Shown piece by piece: positions 1 to 7,336 of a stretch of 15,275 bases of DNA. A program made the position numbers and the translations under genes. Within the stretch, counting starts at the first letter, position 1, and each line of letters opens with the position of its first letter. Source of the stretch: UBA4644 sp034933145 (GTDB taxonomy: Bacteria; Bacillota; Clostridia; Oscillospirales; Butyricicoccaceae); assembly GCA_034933145.1 (NCBI GenBank), contig JAYFOA010000050.1, positions 1 through 15,275 of the forward strand, written 5' to 3'. A model generated the notes under the pieces. It worked only from the letters and a program-made list of their open reading frames with translations. It was not told the DNA's origin and ran no database searches.

Positions 1-88
1 GCCTCAGCGCGTCGGGGGAAGCTGTCCGCGCCCGGTTCTCCTCGGTATCCAGCAGCGCGCCTTCCGGCGCACAGTTCGGATTTTCCAT
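1..88 (-). CDS. Unidentified protein, N-terminal 29 residues only
   Basis: A leftward reading frame begins with ATG at 86-88 and runs off the window edge. An AAGGAGG ribosome binding site lies at 96-102, seven bases from the ATG core, so this is a convincing gene start rather than a chance frame. The visible protein starts MENPNCAPEGALLDTEENRA and is hydrophilic and acidic, with no signal peptide and no motif I recognise. It is divergent from the DUF951/uridine phosphorylase pair and shares their roughly 100-base intergenic region. Product unknown. Confidence 0.6.
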   Translation of the reverse strand, partial: MENPNCAPEGALLDTEENRARTASPDALR

Positions 89-139
89 CGCGTTGCCTCC
101 TTACGTTTCACATCCTTTCCATCTATATGCACCCGGGTG

Positions 140-168
140 TGTACAATTGCGGGGAAATGTGGTAGACT
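140..168 (+). promoter_or_regulatory. Candidate sigma-A promoter for the DUF951-udp pair
   Basis: A -35-like TGTACA (140-145) is followed after 17 bases by TAGACT (163-168). TG at 160-161 makes it an extended -10 (TGnTAGACT). Each hexamer matches four of six consensus bases. Predicted transcription start is near 175, giving a leader of about 25 bases to the ATG at 200. A 10-bp palindrome CACCCGGGTG (130-139) abuts the -35. Confidence 0.5.
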
Positions 169-199
169 AACAAATACAATTCATCATTGGAGAAATCGT

Positions 200-394
200 A
201 TGGACGTACGCGTGCAGGATATCCTTCATATGAAAAAACCGCATCCCTGCGGAGAGCTGCGGTTTTTGGTGCTGCGTACCGGCATGGACTTTCGGCTCCG
301 ATGTCTCGGCTGCGGACGGGAATTCCTTATTACCCGGCAGCAGGCGGAAAAAAACATAAAATCCATCGAACGGGAGGGGTCTTCGTGTTCGTAG
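200..394 (+). CDS. DUF951 family small protein
   Basis: A 64-residue protein starting MDVRVQDILHMKKPHPCGEL. The signature D-I-x-x-M-K-K-x-H-P-C-G, a central basic/aromatic stretch and a C-x-G-C-G-R-E pair followed by a helical tail match the DUF951 family (B. subtilis YyzM type), short proteins of unknown role common in Firmicutes. The cysteines (CG at 17-18, CLGCG at 35-39) could hold a metal, but this is inference. The ATG at 200 is chosen because GGAG at 189-192 sits seven bases upstream and the conserved family N-terminus begins here; an in-frame ATG at 137 lies upstream of the predicted promoter. Its 3' end overlaps the next gene by 10 bases, implying translational coupling. Confidence 0.8.
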   Translation: MDVRVQDILHMKKPHPCGELRFLVLRTGMDFRLRCLGCGREFLITRQQAEKNIKSIEREGSSCS

Positions 395-1155
395 ATGGCA
401 AACAAATGCATCTTGCCATTCATAAGGGCGACGTTGGGCGTTATGTTCTTCTACCCGGTGACCCGGGCCGCTGTGAAAAACTGGCTGCGCTGTTTGATCA
501 GCCGCACTTTGTCGCACAGAACCGGGAATTTACCACCTATACCGGCACCCTCCGCGGCGTGCCGGTCAGCGTATGCTCCACCGGTATCGGCGGCCCCAGC
601 GCCGCCATCGCCGTTGAAGAGCTGACCGAATGCGGGGCTGACACCTTTATCCGGATCGGCACCTGCGGCGGGATCGACCTTTCGGTCCAGGGCGGCGATG
701 CAGTTATCGCCACCGCCTCCGTGCGACAGGACGGCACCTCACTCGAATACGCCCCCCTCGAGTTTCCCGCCGTGGCGAACCTCGACGTGACGGTGGCTCT
801 GCGGGACGGTGCGGCACAAACCGGCGTCCGCTGTCATGCGGGTGTGGTGCAGGCGAAGGACGCCTTTTACGGCCAGCACAGGCCCCTGGCCCTCCCCACC
901 GCACAGAAGCTGCTCTATCAATGGGAGGCCTGGAAAAAGCTGGGCGTGCTGGCCAGCGAGATGGAAAGCGCGGCCATTTTTGTCGTCGCGGCCCATCTGC
1001 GCGTCCGGGCCGGCGCAATGTTCCACGTTATCTGGAATCAGGAACGGGCCGCCGCCGGGCTCGACAATCCCGCCTGCGAAGACATGAGCCGGACGCTGCA
1101 GGCCGTCGTCCGCGGCATGGAGCTGCTGATCGAACGGGATCACGCGGCGATATAA
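385..1155 (+). CDS. udp: Uridine phosphorylase (nucleoside phosphorylase family 1)
   Basis: Reversible phosphorolysis of uridine to uracil and ribose-1-phosphate, a cytoplasmic pyrimidine salvage enzyme. The protein has 256 residues, close to the family's usual ~253. Phosphate-site signature LLPGDPGR is at 22-29, His9 and Arg48 fall where E. coli Udp has His8 and Arg48, and the nucleoside loop RIGTCGG is at 90-96. FYGQHR at 161-166 holds the Gln-x-Arg pair that recognises uracil and separates uridine phosphorylases from purine ones. SEMES at 191-195 binds the ribose. The start is GTG at 385: GGGAGGGG at 372-379 is well placed, whereas upward extension in frame would run through the DUF951 gene. 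The frame overlaps the DUF951 gene by 10 bases. Confidence 0.88.
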   Translation: MFVDGKQMHLAIHKGDVGRYVLLPGDPGRCEKLAALFDQPHFVAQNREFTTYTGTLRGVPVSVCSTGIGGPSAAIAVEELTECGADTFIRIGTCGGIDLSVQGGDAVIATASVRQDGTSLEYAPLEFPAVANLDVTVALRDGAAQTGVRCHAGVVQAKDAFYGQHRPLALPTAQKLLYQWEAWKKLGVLASEMESAAIFVVAAHLRVRAGAMFHVIWNQERAAAGLDNPACEDMSRTLQAVVRGMELLIERDHAAI

Positions 1156-1183
1156 TAATAGATCAGGCAATCCGACCGTCAGC

Positions 1184-1218
1184 AAAAATCCCGCCCGGAG
1201 ATTTCGGGCGGGATTTTT
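1184..1218. terminator. Strong intrinsic terminator, probably bidirectional
   Basis: Perfect 14-bp stem (1184-1197 with 1205-1218, arms AAAAATCCCGCCCG and CGGGCGGGATTTTT) around a 7-base loop. The stem carries A-rich and T-rich ends on both strands. It lies 28 bases past the uridine phosphorylase stop and 32 bases past the end of the convergent XRE gene, so it can serve both. Confidence 0.9.
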
Positions 1219-1250
1219 CCATGCCGGTTCCACAGGATTCAATCATCCGG

Positions 1251-1781
1251 CTACGGATCGCTAAAAATCCATTGAATCCATCCTCTGTTCAGCAGAGCAT
1301 TAAATATTCCTGCCGGTAGTAGCCCCACCGCCCAAAGATTTGCCATCCAAAAGCGGCGGCTCATCCGTTTTTTCATCTCGGCGGGTGCGGCAAGCATTCC
1401 GACCGCATATACCGTCATGCCTGCGGTCAGAAGAACCAGCCAAGTTACCCAGGCGATTTCCGCATTTCCCCGGCACAGCAGACAGAATAGAAGGATACTC
1501 AGCACATCAAGCGCTGTGGCAACTGCCATAAAAATCCGTGCGTCCGGTTTCCTTCGGACAAGCGTACCGGCGGCTATAGGCTCATCATTTTCCTTCAGCA
1601 GATAGTCGGTCGTAACCCCCAAAAAGTCGCTCAGCAGGATGACCTTTTCAATCTCCGGCACGCTCTGCCCGCTCTCCCATTTGGAAACCGACTGCCGGGA
1701 CACGCCGATTTTCCCCGCCAGATCTTCCTGCGAAAGCCCCCGGGCCTTCCGCAGAATGGTCAGCTTTTCACCCATTTTCAT
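1251..1781 (-). CDS. XRE-family transcriptional regulator with three membrane segments
   Basis: A 176-residue protein. Residues ~3-60 form an HTH_3 (Cro/CI-type) DNA-binding domain: KLTILRKARGLSQEDLAGKI, then VSRQSVSKWESGQSVPE as recognition region, and the typical LSDFLGVTTDYLL ending. After a short basic linker come three hydrophobic stretches (roughly 82-103, 110-134 and 145-165), so the C-terminal half is predicted membrane-embedded with no recognised ligand domain. This layout is common among small clostridial membrane-tethered regulators of unknown signal. Start chosen at 1781 (MKMGEKLT) because GGGAGGGG at 1790-1798 sits about nine bases upstream; a longer frame from 1805 would include the ribosome binding site. 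Targets cannot be told from sequence. Confidence 0.85.
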   Translation of the reverse strand: MKMGEKLTILRKARGLSQEDLAGKIGVSRQSVSKWESGQSVPEIEKVILLSDFLGVTTDYLLKENDEPIAAGTLVRRKPDARIFMAVATALDVLSILLFCLLCRGNAEIAWVTWLVLLTAGMTVYAVGMLAAPAEMKKRMSRRFWMANLWAVGLLPAGIFNALLNRGWIQWIFSDP

Positions 1782-2012
1782 TCGCCGTTTCCCCTCCCAG
1801 TGCAAGTATCTCAGATTTACCTATACAATGCAACCGCTCCGAAAAGGAAATCTGTCAACCGCCAGTTGCGAACGTCTTGATCAGCCTTGGCACCCCGCCT
1901 TTCAGCCTGTAGAGAAGCCTTTCCTCTGCATCTTGCGTACCTGTTATTTCGGTAATATGTACTGCAAATACCAGTTCCTCTTAGTGGCGGCGAAAACTCA
2001 GGCTGGCATGCA
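1782..2012. other. Intergenic region upstream of the XRE gene
   Basis: About 230 bases with no convincing gene. On the minus strand a TTGCAT (complement of 1828-1833) and GATACT (complement of 1805-1810) are spaced by 17 bases, and a perfect TTGACA (complement of 1853-1858) has no well-spaced -10. The XRE promoter must lie here, but I cannot fix it. The short open frames on the plus strand have no ribosome binding site and no recognisable protein. Confidence 0.4.
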
Positions 2013-2050
2013 GAAAGAAAGAGCCGTGGAATTCCACGGCTCTTTCTTTC
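2013..2050 (-). terminator. Terminator of the hydrogenase operon (38-bp perfect palindrome)
   Basis: GAAAGAAAGAGCCGTGG (2013-2029) and its exact reverse complement (2034-2050) flank AATT, so the whole 38 bases are palindromic. Read leftwards, the stem ends in a CTTTCTTTC tract. It begins 14 bases past the hydA stop codon. The opposite strand has the same shape, so it may also stop rightward transcripts. Confidence 0.85.
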
Positions 2051-2063
2051 TATTGAGAAAATG

Positions 2064-3857
2064 TTATTTCAGCTTGTCGTATTTCGGGCGGGCAACGTAC
2101 TCGGTATGCAGCAGGTGATGTGCCTTGCCCTTGCCGGGGCCCTCAGGCAGATAGGTGCTGTAGATTTCCTTGACGATCGGGTTCTCGTGGCTCTTGCGCA
2201 GCTTCATGCCGGCATCCTCGCTGTAAAGCGCCTTGGCGCGCTCGGCACGGACATCGGTAAAGTTACGAATCGGGCCATGAACCTGCGGCTGGCCGCCGCC
2301 GTTGACGCAGCCGCCCGGGCAAGCCATCACTTCGACAAAGTGATAGTTCTTTTCACCGGACTTGATCTGATCAAGCAGCTTACCGGCATTGGCCGTTCCG
2401 GAAACGACGGCCACATTGACATCCAGATCTCCCACCTTAACCGTGGCTTCCTTAATGCCTTCCGTACCGCGGACGGCATGGAAATCAACGCTCTCCAGCT
2501 CTTTGCCGGTAACGACTTCATAGACCGTACGCAGTGCGGCCTCCATGACGCCGCCGGTAGCGCCGAAGATGTGCGCCGCACCGGAGGCGATACCGAAGAT
2601 CGGGTCAAAGGTCTCGTCAGCGGGCAGATCGCGGAACATAATGCCGGCCTTGCGGACCATACGGGCAAACTCGCGGGTTGTGATGGTGATGTCCACGTCG
2701 GGCAGTCCGTTGACCGCGTTCTCATGGTCGCGCTTGACCTCGAACTTTTTGGCGGTGCAAGGCATGACGGTGACAACCACGATGTCCTCGGGCTTGATCC
2801 CCTTCTTTTCGGCGTAATAACTCTTCATCAGGGCGCCGAACATTTGCTGCGGAGATTTGCAGGAAGAAAGGTTAGGCAGAAATTCCGGATAATAATACTC
2901 GCAGAACTTGATCCAACCGGGCGAACAAGAGGTGATCAGCGGCAGCGTACCGCCGTTCTTCAGACGATTAATGAATTCGGTGCCTTCTTCCATGATCGTC
3001 ATATCGGCGGCGGTGTCCACGTCGAACACGCCGTTAAAGCCCAGGCGGCGCAGCGCGGCAGCCATTTTGCCCTCCACGTTGGTGCCCATGGGATATCCGA
3101 ACTCTTCGCCGATCTGGGCACGGACGGCCGGCGCGGTGCCGACAACCACGTGCTTGGTCGGATCATTCAGCGCTGCCCAGACGCGGTCGGTATCGTCATG
3201 CTCACGCAGCGCACCGGTGGGGCAAACAGAAATGCACTGGCCGCAGGAGATGCAGGCCACGCTGGAAAGCGGATTATCAAAGGCCGGGGCCACATGGGTC
3301 TCAAAGCCGCGCTCGCACATGCCGATGACGCCGGCACCCTGGTTTTCCTTGCAGACGGCGACGCAGCGGCGGCAGAGGACGCACTTGCTGTTATCGCGGA
3401 TCAGAACGTCGTTTGCATCTACGATCGCCGGCGTTTTGTCCGCGCTTTCAAAATGATGCTCGTCGCAGGCGTATTCCTGTGCCAGAGTCTGCAGCTCGCA
3501 GCTGCCGCTGCGGACGCAGGACAGGCACTCCCTCTTATGATTCGAGAGGATGAGCTCCAGCGTATGCTTGCGGGACTCGCGAATGCGCGGGGTGTTGGTA
3601 TAGACCTCCATCAGCTGCTCTTCGCCGGTCACCGGATTCTTGCGCGGGGCTTCGATCGGGTAAACACAGGCGGCGGCAAAGGAGCGCGCACCCTTGACTT
3701 CGCACAGACAGACGCGGCACGCACCGATGGCGTTGATGTCTTTCAGATAGCACAATGTGGGGATCTGCACGCCTGCCAGGCGCGCGGCCTCCAGAATGGT
3801 GGACCCTTTCGGGGCCTCGACCACTGTGCCGTTGATCTTCAGTTTAATCATTTCCAT
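2064..3857 (-). CDS. hydA: HydA, catalytic [FeFe]-hydrogenase subunit (NADH-linked / bifurcating type)
   Basis: Reduces protons to H2 (or the reverse) at the H-cluster in a cytoplasmic HydABC complex. The protein has 597 residues. An N-terminal [2Fe-2S] domain has Cys36, 47, 50 and 64. A His-ligated [4Fe-4S] site follows (His107, Cys111, 114, 120), then two ferredoxin clusters (Cys159/162/165/169 and Cys202/205/208/212). H-cluster motifs: L1 TSCSPGW at 309-315, L2 MPCTAKKFE at 365-373 (Cys367), L3 MACPGGCVNGGGQP at 511-524 (Cys513, 517). Residues ~555-590 form the fused small-subunit domain. Start: ATG at 3857 with GGAG nine bases upstream. It follows hydB by 21 bases and is the last gene of the operon. 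L1 carries Ser at 312, where algal and CpI-type enzymes have a second Cys. No hydE/F/G maturation genes are in the window. Confidence 0.95.
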   Translation of the reverse strand: MEMIKLKINGTVVEAPKGSTILEAARLAGVQIPTLCYLKDINAIGACRVCLCEVKGARSFAAACVYPIEAPRKNPVTGEEQLMEVYTNTPRIRESRKHTLELILSNHKRECLSCVRSGSCELQTLAQEYACDEHHFESADKTPAIVDANDVLIRDNSKCVLCRRCVAVCKENQGAGVIGMCERGFETHVAPAFDNPLSSVACISCGQCISVCPTGALREHDDTDRVWAALNDPTKHVVVGTAPAVRAQIGEEFGYPMGTNVEGKMAAALRRLGFNGVFDVDTAADMTIMEEGTEFINRLKNGGTLPLITSCSPGWIKFCEYYYPEFLPNLSSCKSPQQMFGALMKSYYAEKKGIKPEDIVVVTVMPCTAKKFEVKRDHENAVNGLPDVDITITTREFARMVRKAGIMFRDLPADETFDPIFGIASGAAHIFGATGGVMEAALRTVYEVVTGKELESVDFHAVRGTEGIKEATVKVGDLDVNVAVVSGTANAGKLLDQIKSGEKNYHFVEVMACPGGCVNGGGQPQVHGPIRNFTDVRAERAKALYSEDAGMKLRKSHENPIVKEIYSTYLPEGPGKGKAHHLLHTEYVARPKYDKLK

Positions 3858-3878
3858 GATCGTTTTCTCCCTTCCGCC

Positions 3879-5666
3879 TTATTTCTTGCTGATTGCGCCA
3901 AACTTGCAGCTCTCGAGGCAGGCGCCGCACTTGATGCATTTCGCCTTATCAATCACATGCGGCTCGCGCAGATTGCCGGAGATCGCGCCGGCCGGGCAGC
4001 GCCGGGCACACAGGGTGCAGCCCTTGCACTTTTCGGGATCGATCTCAAAGGTAAGCAGGTTCTTGCAGACGCCGGCCGGGCAGCGCTTATCCTTGATATG
4101 CGCCACATATTCGTCGCGGAAATAGCGCATCGTGGACAGCACGGGGTTGGGTGCGGTCTGACCCAGGGCGCACAGCGAGTTCTCTTTGATGTACTGGCAC
4201 AGCTCTTCCAGCCGGTCCAGATCTTCCATCTCTCCCTTACCGTTGGTGATCTTCTCAAGGATCTCATGCAGGCGGCGGGTGCCGATGCGGCAGGCAGTGC
4301 ACTTGCCGCAGCTCTCATCCACGGTGAACTCCAGGAAGAACTTTGCGATATCCACCATGCAGTTATCCTCGTCCATGACGATCATGCCGCCGGAACCCAT
4401 CATGGAGCCAATGGCAACCAGGTTGTCATAGTCGATGGGAGTGTCGATCAGGCTGGCCGGGATGCAGCCGCCGGACGGTCCGCCGGTCTGGGCCGCCTTA
4501 AACTTCTTGCCATTGGGGCAGCCGCCGCCGATTTCCTCAATGATCTCGCGCAAAGTCGTGCCCATGGGGATCTCTACCAGACCGGTGTTGGTAATCTTGC
4601 CGCCCAGAGCAAAGACCTTCGTGCCCTTGGACTTTTCGGTACCCATCGAAGCAAACCACTCGGCACCCCTATTGATGATCTGCGGGATGTTGGCGTAAGT
4701 CTCCACATTATTGAGGATAGTGGGCTTTCCGAACAGGCCCTTGACAGCTGGGAACGGCGGACGAACGCGCGGCTCGCCGCGCTTGCCCTCGATACTGGTC
4801 ATCAGCGCGGTCTCTTCGCCGCAGACGAAAGCGCCGGCGCCCAAGCGGAGTTCAATGTCAAAATCAAAGCCCTTGTCCATGATATTCTTGCCCAGCAGAC
4901 CGTACTCGCGGGCCTGCTTGATGGCAATTTCCAAACGCTTGACGGCGATGGGGTATTCGGCACGGACATAAATATAGCCCTGATGTGCGCCGATAGCATA
5001 GCCGGCAATGGCCATAGCCTCCAGTACGGAATGGGGATCGCCTTCCAGCACGGAACGGTCCATGAACGCACCCGGGTCGCCCTCGTCGGCGTTGCAGCAG
5101 ACATATTTCACCGGTCCGGGGGAGGCCGCGGCAAATTTCCATTTCATTCCGGTGGGGAATCCCGCGCCGCCGCGGCCGCGCAGGCCAGATTTCAGGAGTG
5201 TATCGATGACGTCCTGCGGCTGCATTTCGGTCAGCACCTTGGCAAGCGCCATATAGCCGTCAGTGGCGATATACTCGTCAATTTCTTCAGGGTTGATGAC
5301 ACCGCAGTTGCGCAGGGCCACGCGGACCTGCTTTCCGTAAAATTCTGTTTTGTCCAGGGATTTGATGGTATCCTGGTCAATGGTTTCTTCATACAGAAGG
5401 CGCTTAACCAAACGGCCCTTGAGCAGATGCTCGGAGACCAGTTCCGGAACGTCTTCCACCGTCACATGGGAATAGAACGCGCCTTCAGGATACACGATGA
5501 TGTTGGGGCCGACGGCACAGAGGCCAAAGCAGCCGGTCAGCATCGCGCGGACTTCATTTTCAAGTCCCTGCTTCTTGATCTCCGCATTCAGCGCGTCAAG
5601 AATCTCCAACGAATGGGAAGAAGTGCAGCCAGTTCCGCCGCACACAAGTACATGTGCTCTGTACAT
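3879..5666 (-). CDS. hydB: HydB, NuoF-like flavoprotein subunit of the hydrogenase
   Basis: Binds NAD(H) and FMN and passes electrons to HydA. In known bifurcating HydABC enzymes this subunit is central to coupling NADH and reduced ferredoxin. The protein has 595 residues. A thioredoxin-like [2Fe-2S] domain is at the N-terminus (Cys9, 14, 46, 50). The FMN/NAD core carries GRGGAGFPTGMKW (164-176), CNADEGDPGAFMDR (191-204) and the nucleotide loop GAGAFVCGEETAL (276-288). The NuoF [4Fe-4S] ligands are ESCGKCTACR plus Cys499. A Cys-rich CPAGVC (529-534) comes before two C-terminal ferredoxin clusters (Cys547/550/553/557 and Cys577/580/583/587). Spacing is 19 bases from the upstream ferredoxin gene. 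Length and domain order fit HydB/HndC rather than respiratory NuoF, which lacks the N- and C-terminal additions. Confidence 0.95.
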   Translation of the reverse strand: MYRAHVLVCGGTGCTSSHSLEILDALNAEIKKQGLENEVRAMLTGCFGLCAVGPNIIVYPEGAFYSHVTVEDVPELVSEHLLKGRLVKRLLYEETIDQDTIKSLDKTEFYGKQVRVALRNCGVINPEEIDEYIATDGYMALAKVLTEMQPQDVIDTLLKSGLRGRGGAGFPTGMKWKFAAASPGPVKYVCCNADEGDPGAFMDRSVLEGDPHSVLEAMAIAGYAIGAHQGYIYVRAEYPIAVKRLEIAIKQAREYGLLGKNIMDKGFDFDIELRLGAGAFVCGEETALMTSIEGKRGEPRVRPPFPAVKGLFGKPTILNNVETYANIPQIINRGAEWFASMGTEKSKGTKVFALGGKITNTGLVEIPMGTTLREIIEEIGGGCPNGKKFKAAQTGGPSGGCIPASLIDTPIDYDNLVAIGSMMGSGGMIVMDEDNCMVDIAKFFLEFTVDESCGKCTACRIGTRRLHEILEKITNGKGEMEDLDRLEELCQYIKENSLCALGQTAPNPVLSTMRYFRDEYVAHIKDKRCPAGVCKNLLTFEIDPEKCKGCTLCARRCPAGAISGNLREPHVIDKAKCIKCGACLESCKFGAISKK

Positions 5667-5685
5667 CTTTATCCGCCTGCCTTTC

Positions 5686-6048
5686 TTACTGATTCGCGCC
5701 GATGGTGAATTCAGTCACCACGTTGCCGTTGACGATATGCTCGGCCACGACGCGCCGCGCACGCTCGGCGGTCATCTTGACATAGGTGGTCTTTTCACCG
5801 CCGCGATAAACTTCCACGACCGGTTCAAGCCGGCAGATGCCGATACAGCCGGTCTGGGTGACCATCACATCTTTGAGTTCGCGCTTGGCAACCTCTTCGG
5901 TAAGCGCGTTAAGAACGGGCCGGGCGCCGGCGGCGATTCCGCAGGTCGCCATGCCCACGACGATTCGGGTGCCCTTATTATCGTCACGCAGGTTCAGCGT
6001 GGACTGCATCCGATCGCGAATCGCTTTGAGTTCTTCGATGGACTTCAT
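5686..6048 (-). CDS. Thioredoxin-like (2Fe-2S) ferredoxin domain protein, HndB-like
   Basis: A 120-residue protein with a short helical N-terminus, VVGMATCGIAAGARP around Cys36, and TQTGCIGICRLEP with Cys68 and Cys72, the C-x3-C half of a NuoE-type [2Fe-2S] site. Only three cysteines are visible: position 41 (C+5), where NuoE-type proteins have a fourth, is Gly. It resembles HndB of the Desulfovibrio NADP-reducing hydrogenase, a small accessory subunit, so it is probably an extra electron-transfer or structural subunit. The ATG overlaps the stop of the upstream ATPase gene (ATGA), and its GGAGGG (6058-6063) lies inside that gene. Whether it binds a cluster cannot be settled from sequence. Confidence 0.82.
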   Translation of the reverse strand: MKSIEELKAIRDRMQSTLNLRDDNKGTRIVVGMATCGIAAGARPVLNALTEEVAKRELKDVMVTQTGCIGICRLEPVVEVYRGGEKTTYVKMTAERARRVVAEHIVNGNVVTEFTIGANQ

Positions 6049-6602
6049 TTGGCATTTCCCTCCATATATATTTTTTTCAGATTCTCATTGATATAATCAC
6101 GGATCCAGAGCACTACGTCAGGCGCAGCCAGCGGCACATTTCCCAAAACTTCGCGCAACTGGCGCGTATCCAGACAAAAGGTGTGGCCACGAAAGACGTG
6201 CGTATAGACAAATTCGGTGTCTTCATGGCCCTGAATCAGTATTGAAACGGTTGCGGCAAGATCGCCCAACGGCATCCGGTCGATGTGTGAATACCCGAAC
6301 ACGGCTTCCACCTCCGTCCCGACGCCGGTCGCCGAACGGATGGACAGATGGCCGCCGGTTGCTTTTGCGGCTTCCTCAAAAAACGGTATGCCCAGCCCGA
6401 CCTTGCGGGTGGTACGGGTGGTGGTGAAGGGGTCTCGGACGGTACGCAGCAGCTGCGGATCCATCCCGCAGCCATCGTCGCCGATCCGAATCGTCAGTAA
6501 GTCTCCCTCCGGGTCCTCGATCACGTCGATCTTCACCAACCGTGCACCGGCGCGGGTGCTGTTCTCCGCAATGTCAAGAATGTTGAGCGACAGTTCCTGC
6601 AT
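6045..6602 (-). CDS. Orphan GHKL (histidine-kinase-type) ATPase with C-terminal extension
   Basis: A 185-residue protein. Residues 1-103 form a compact GHKL ATP-binding fold: N-box LDIAENSTRAGA (Glu13, Asn14), G1 box DDGCGM (42-47), F-box-like DPFTTT (57-62), G2 box GLGIPFF (69-75) and GTEVEAVF (95-102). There is no HisKA dimerisation domain, phosphoacceptor His, sensor domain or membrane segment, so it is not a complete sensor kinase. Residues ~104-185 form an extension I cannot assign. It sits 14 bases after the PHP gene and overlaps the ferredoxin gene by 4 bases. It may phosphorylate a partner or act as an ATP-driven regulator; the target is unknown. ATG at 6602 follows GGGGGA. Confidence 0.85.
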   Translation of the reverse strand: MQELSLNILDIAENSTRAGARLVKIDVIEDPEGDLLTIRIGDDGCGMDPQLLRTVRDPFTTTRTTRKVGLGIPFFEEAAKATGGHLSIRSATGVGTEVEAVFGYSHIDRMPLGDLAATVSILIQGHEDTEFVYTHVFRGHTFCLDTRQLREVLGNVPLAAPDVVLWIRDYINENLKKIYMEGNAK

Positions 6603-6616
6603 ATTTTTCCCCCGCT

Positions 6617-7336
6617 TTAGGCTTTCTGAAACCCCAGAAAGTAATCCACCAGTGCCCGCGGGGTCGCTTCCGGAAGGGAGAGCGTTTGCCCGGCGGTACC
6701 GATCTGCTCAAGATAGTGCGCGTCGGAGTTTTTGACAAACTGCGTACCGCACAGCTCGGGATGCTCGGAAATCAGCAGCTCCGGACGACAAGAGGCGGTA
6801 ACCTCCATCACCGGGAAACCCATAGCAGGGTCGTAAAAGCCCAGTGCCGACAGGATGGAATAGGAACTTCGGTTCAGGTGGGCCGGCACCGCGACGCCCC
6901 CATGGGTATGGCACAGCCTCTGTACATCATAGACGCCGATGTCGGCGGCAGTGATCAGCAGCCGGGACTCTTCCGAACAAAACACATCCCTGTCGTCCAA
7001 CCGCATCTGCGGCCCGAACACTGCAGGATCATTGCGGATATCCGGCAGCTTCCCATAGACATAGTCGGAGAATGCCTCCGCCGCCCCGATTTCGGAGAAA
7101 AAGCACAGGATATGCGCTTCCTCCCGGCAGGTCAACTCCATTCCCGGAACCACTGCTACCCCGGCGCGCGCCCCCGCCGTCATGACGGAACGGCAATTGC
7201 CGCAGGTATTGTGGTCAGTTACCGCGACCAGCGTCAGACCCAAAAGAGAAGCCAAACCCGTGATGTTGCAGGGGGTCATATCCCCGTCGCCGCAAGGCGA
7301 CAAGCAGGAGTGGATGTGTAGGTCGCAGGGGATCAT
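6617..7336 (-). CDS. PHP-domain metal-dependent phosphoesterase
   Basis: A 239-residue protein showing the PHP family motifs in order: DLHIHSCLS (5-13, His7/His9), VAVTDHN (38-44, Asp41/His42), GMELTC (65-70, Glu67), His75 in EAHIL, PAHLNR (151-156, His153) and KNSDAHY (202-208, Asp205/His207). These residues usually ligate two or three metal ions in hydrolases acting on phosphate mono- or diesters. Relatives include histidinol phosphatase and YciV-type nucleotide or RNA phosphatases. All expected ligands are present, so it is likely active; the substrate is unknown. It starts with an ATGA overlap with the preceding DRTGG gene, implying translational coupling. Its place inside a hydrogenase operon suggests a signalling or repair role rather than histidine synthesis. 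Confidence 0.88.
   Translation of the reverse strand: MIPCDLHIHSCLSPCGDGDMTPCNITGLASLLGLTLVAVTDHNTCGNCRSVMTAGARAGVAVVPGMELTCREEAHILCFFSEIGAAEAFSDYVYGKLPDIRNDPAVFGPQMRLDDRDVFCSEESRLLITAADIGVYDVQRLCHTHGGVAVPAHLNRSSYSILSALGFYDPAMGFPVMEVTASCRPELLISEHPELCGTQFVKNSDAHYLEQIGTAGQTLSLPEATPRALVDYFLGFQKA

Noticed and set aside
187..384. N-terminal extension of uridine phosphorylase
   Set aside because: The in-frame sequence upstream of GTG 385 is the DUF951 gene read in another frame, and the enzyme's conserved N-terminus starts at 385.
2061..5708. 1215-codon open frame on the plus strand
   Set aside because: It lies wholly antisense to hydA and hydB, whose cofactor motifs are unmistakable. Its low-complexity, Gly/Asp/Ala/His-rich product resembles no protein; long antisense frames are common in GC-biased codons.
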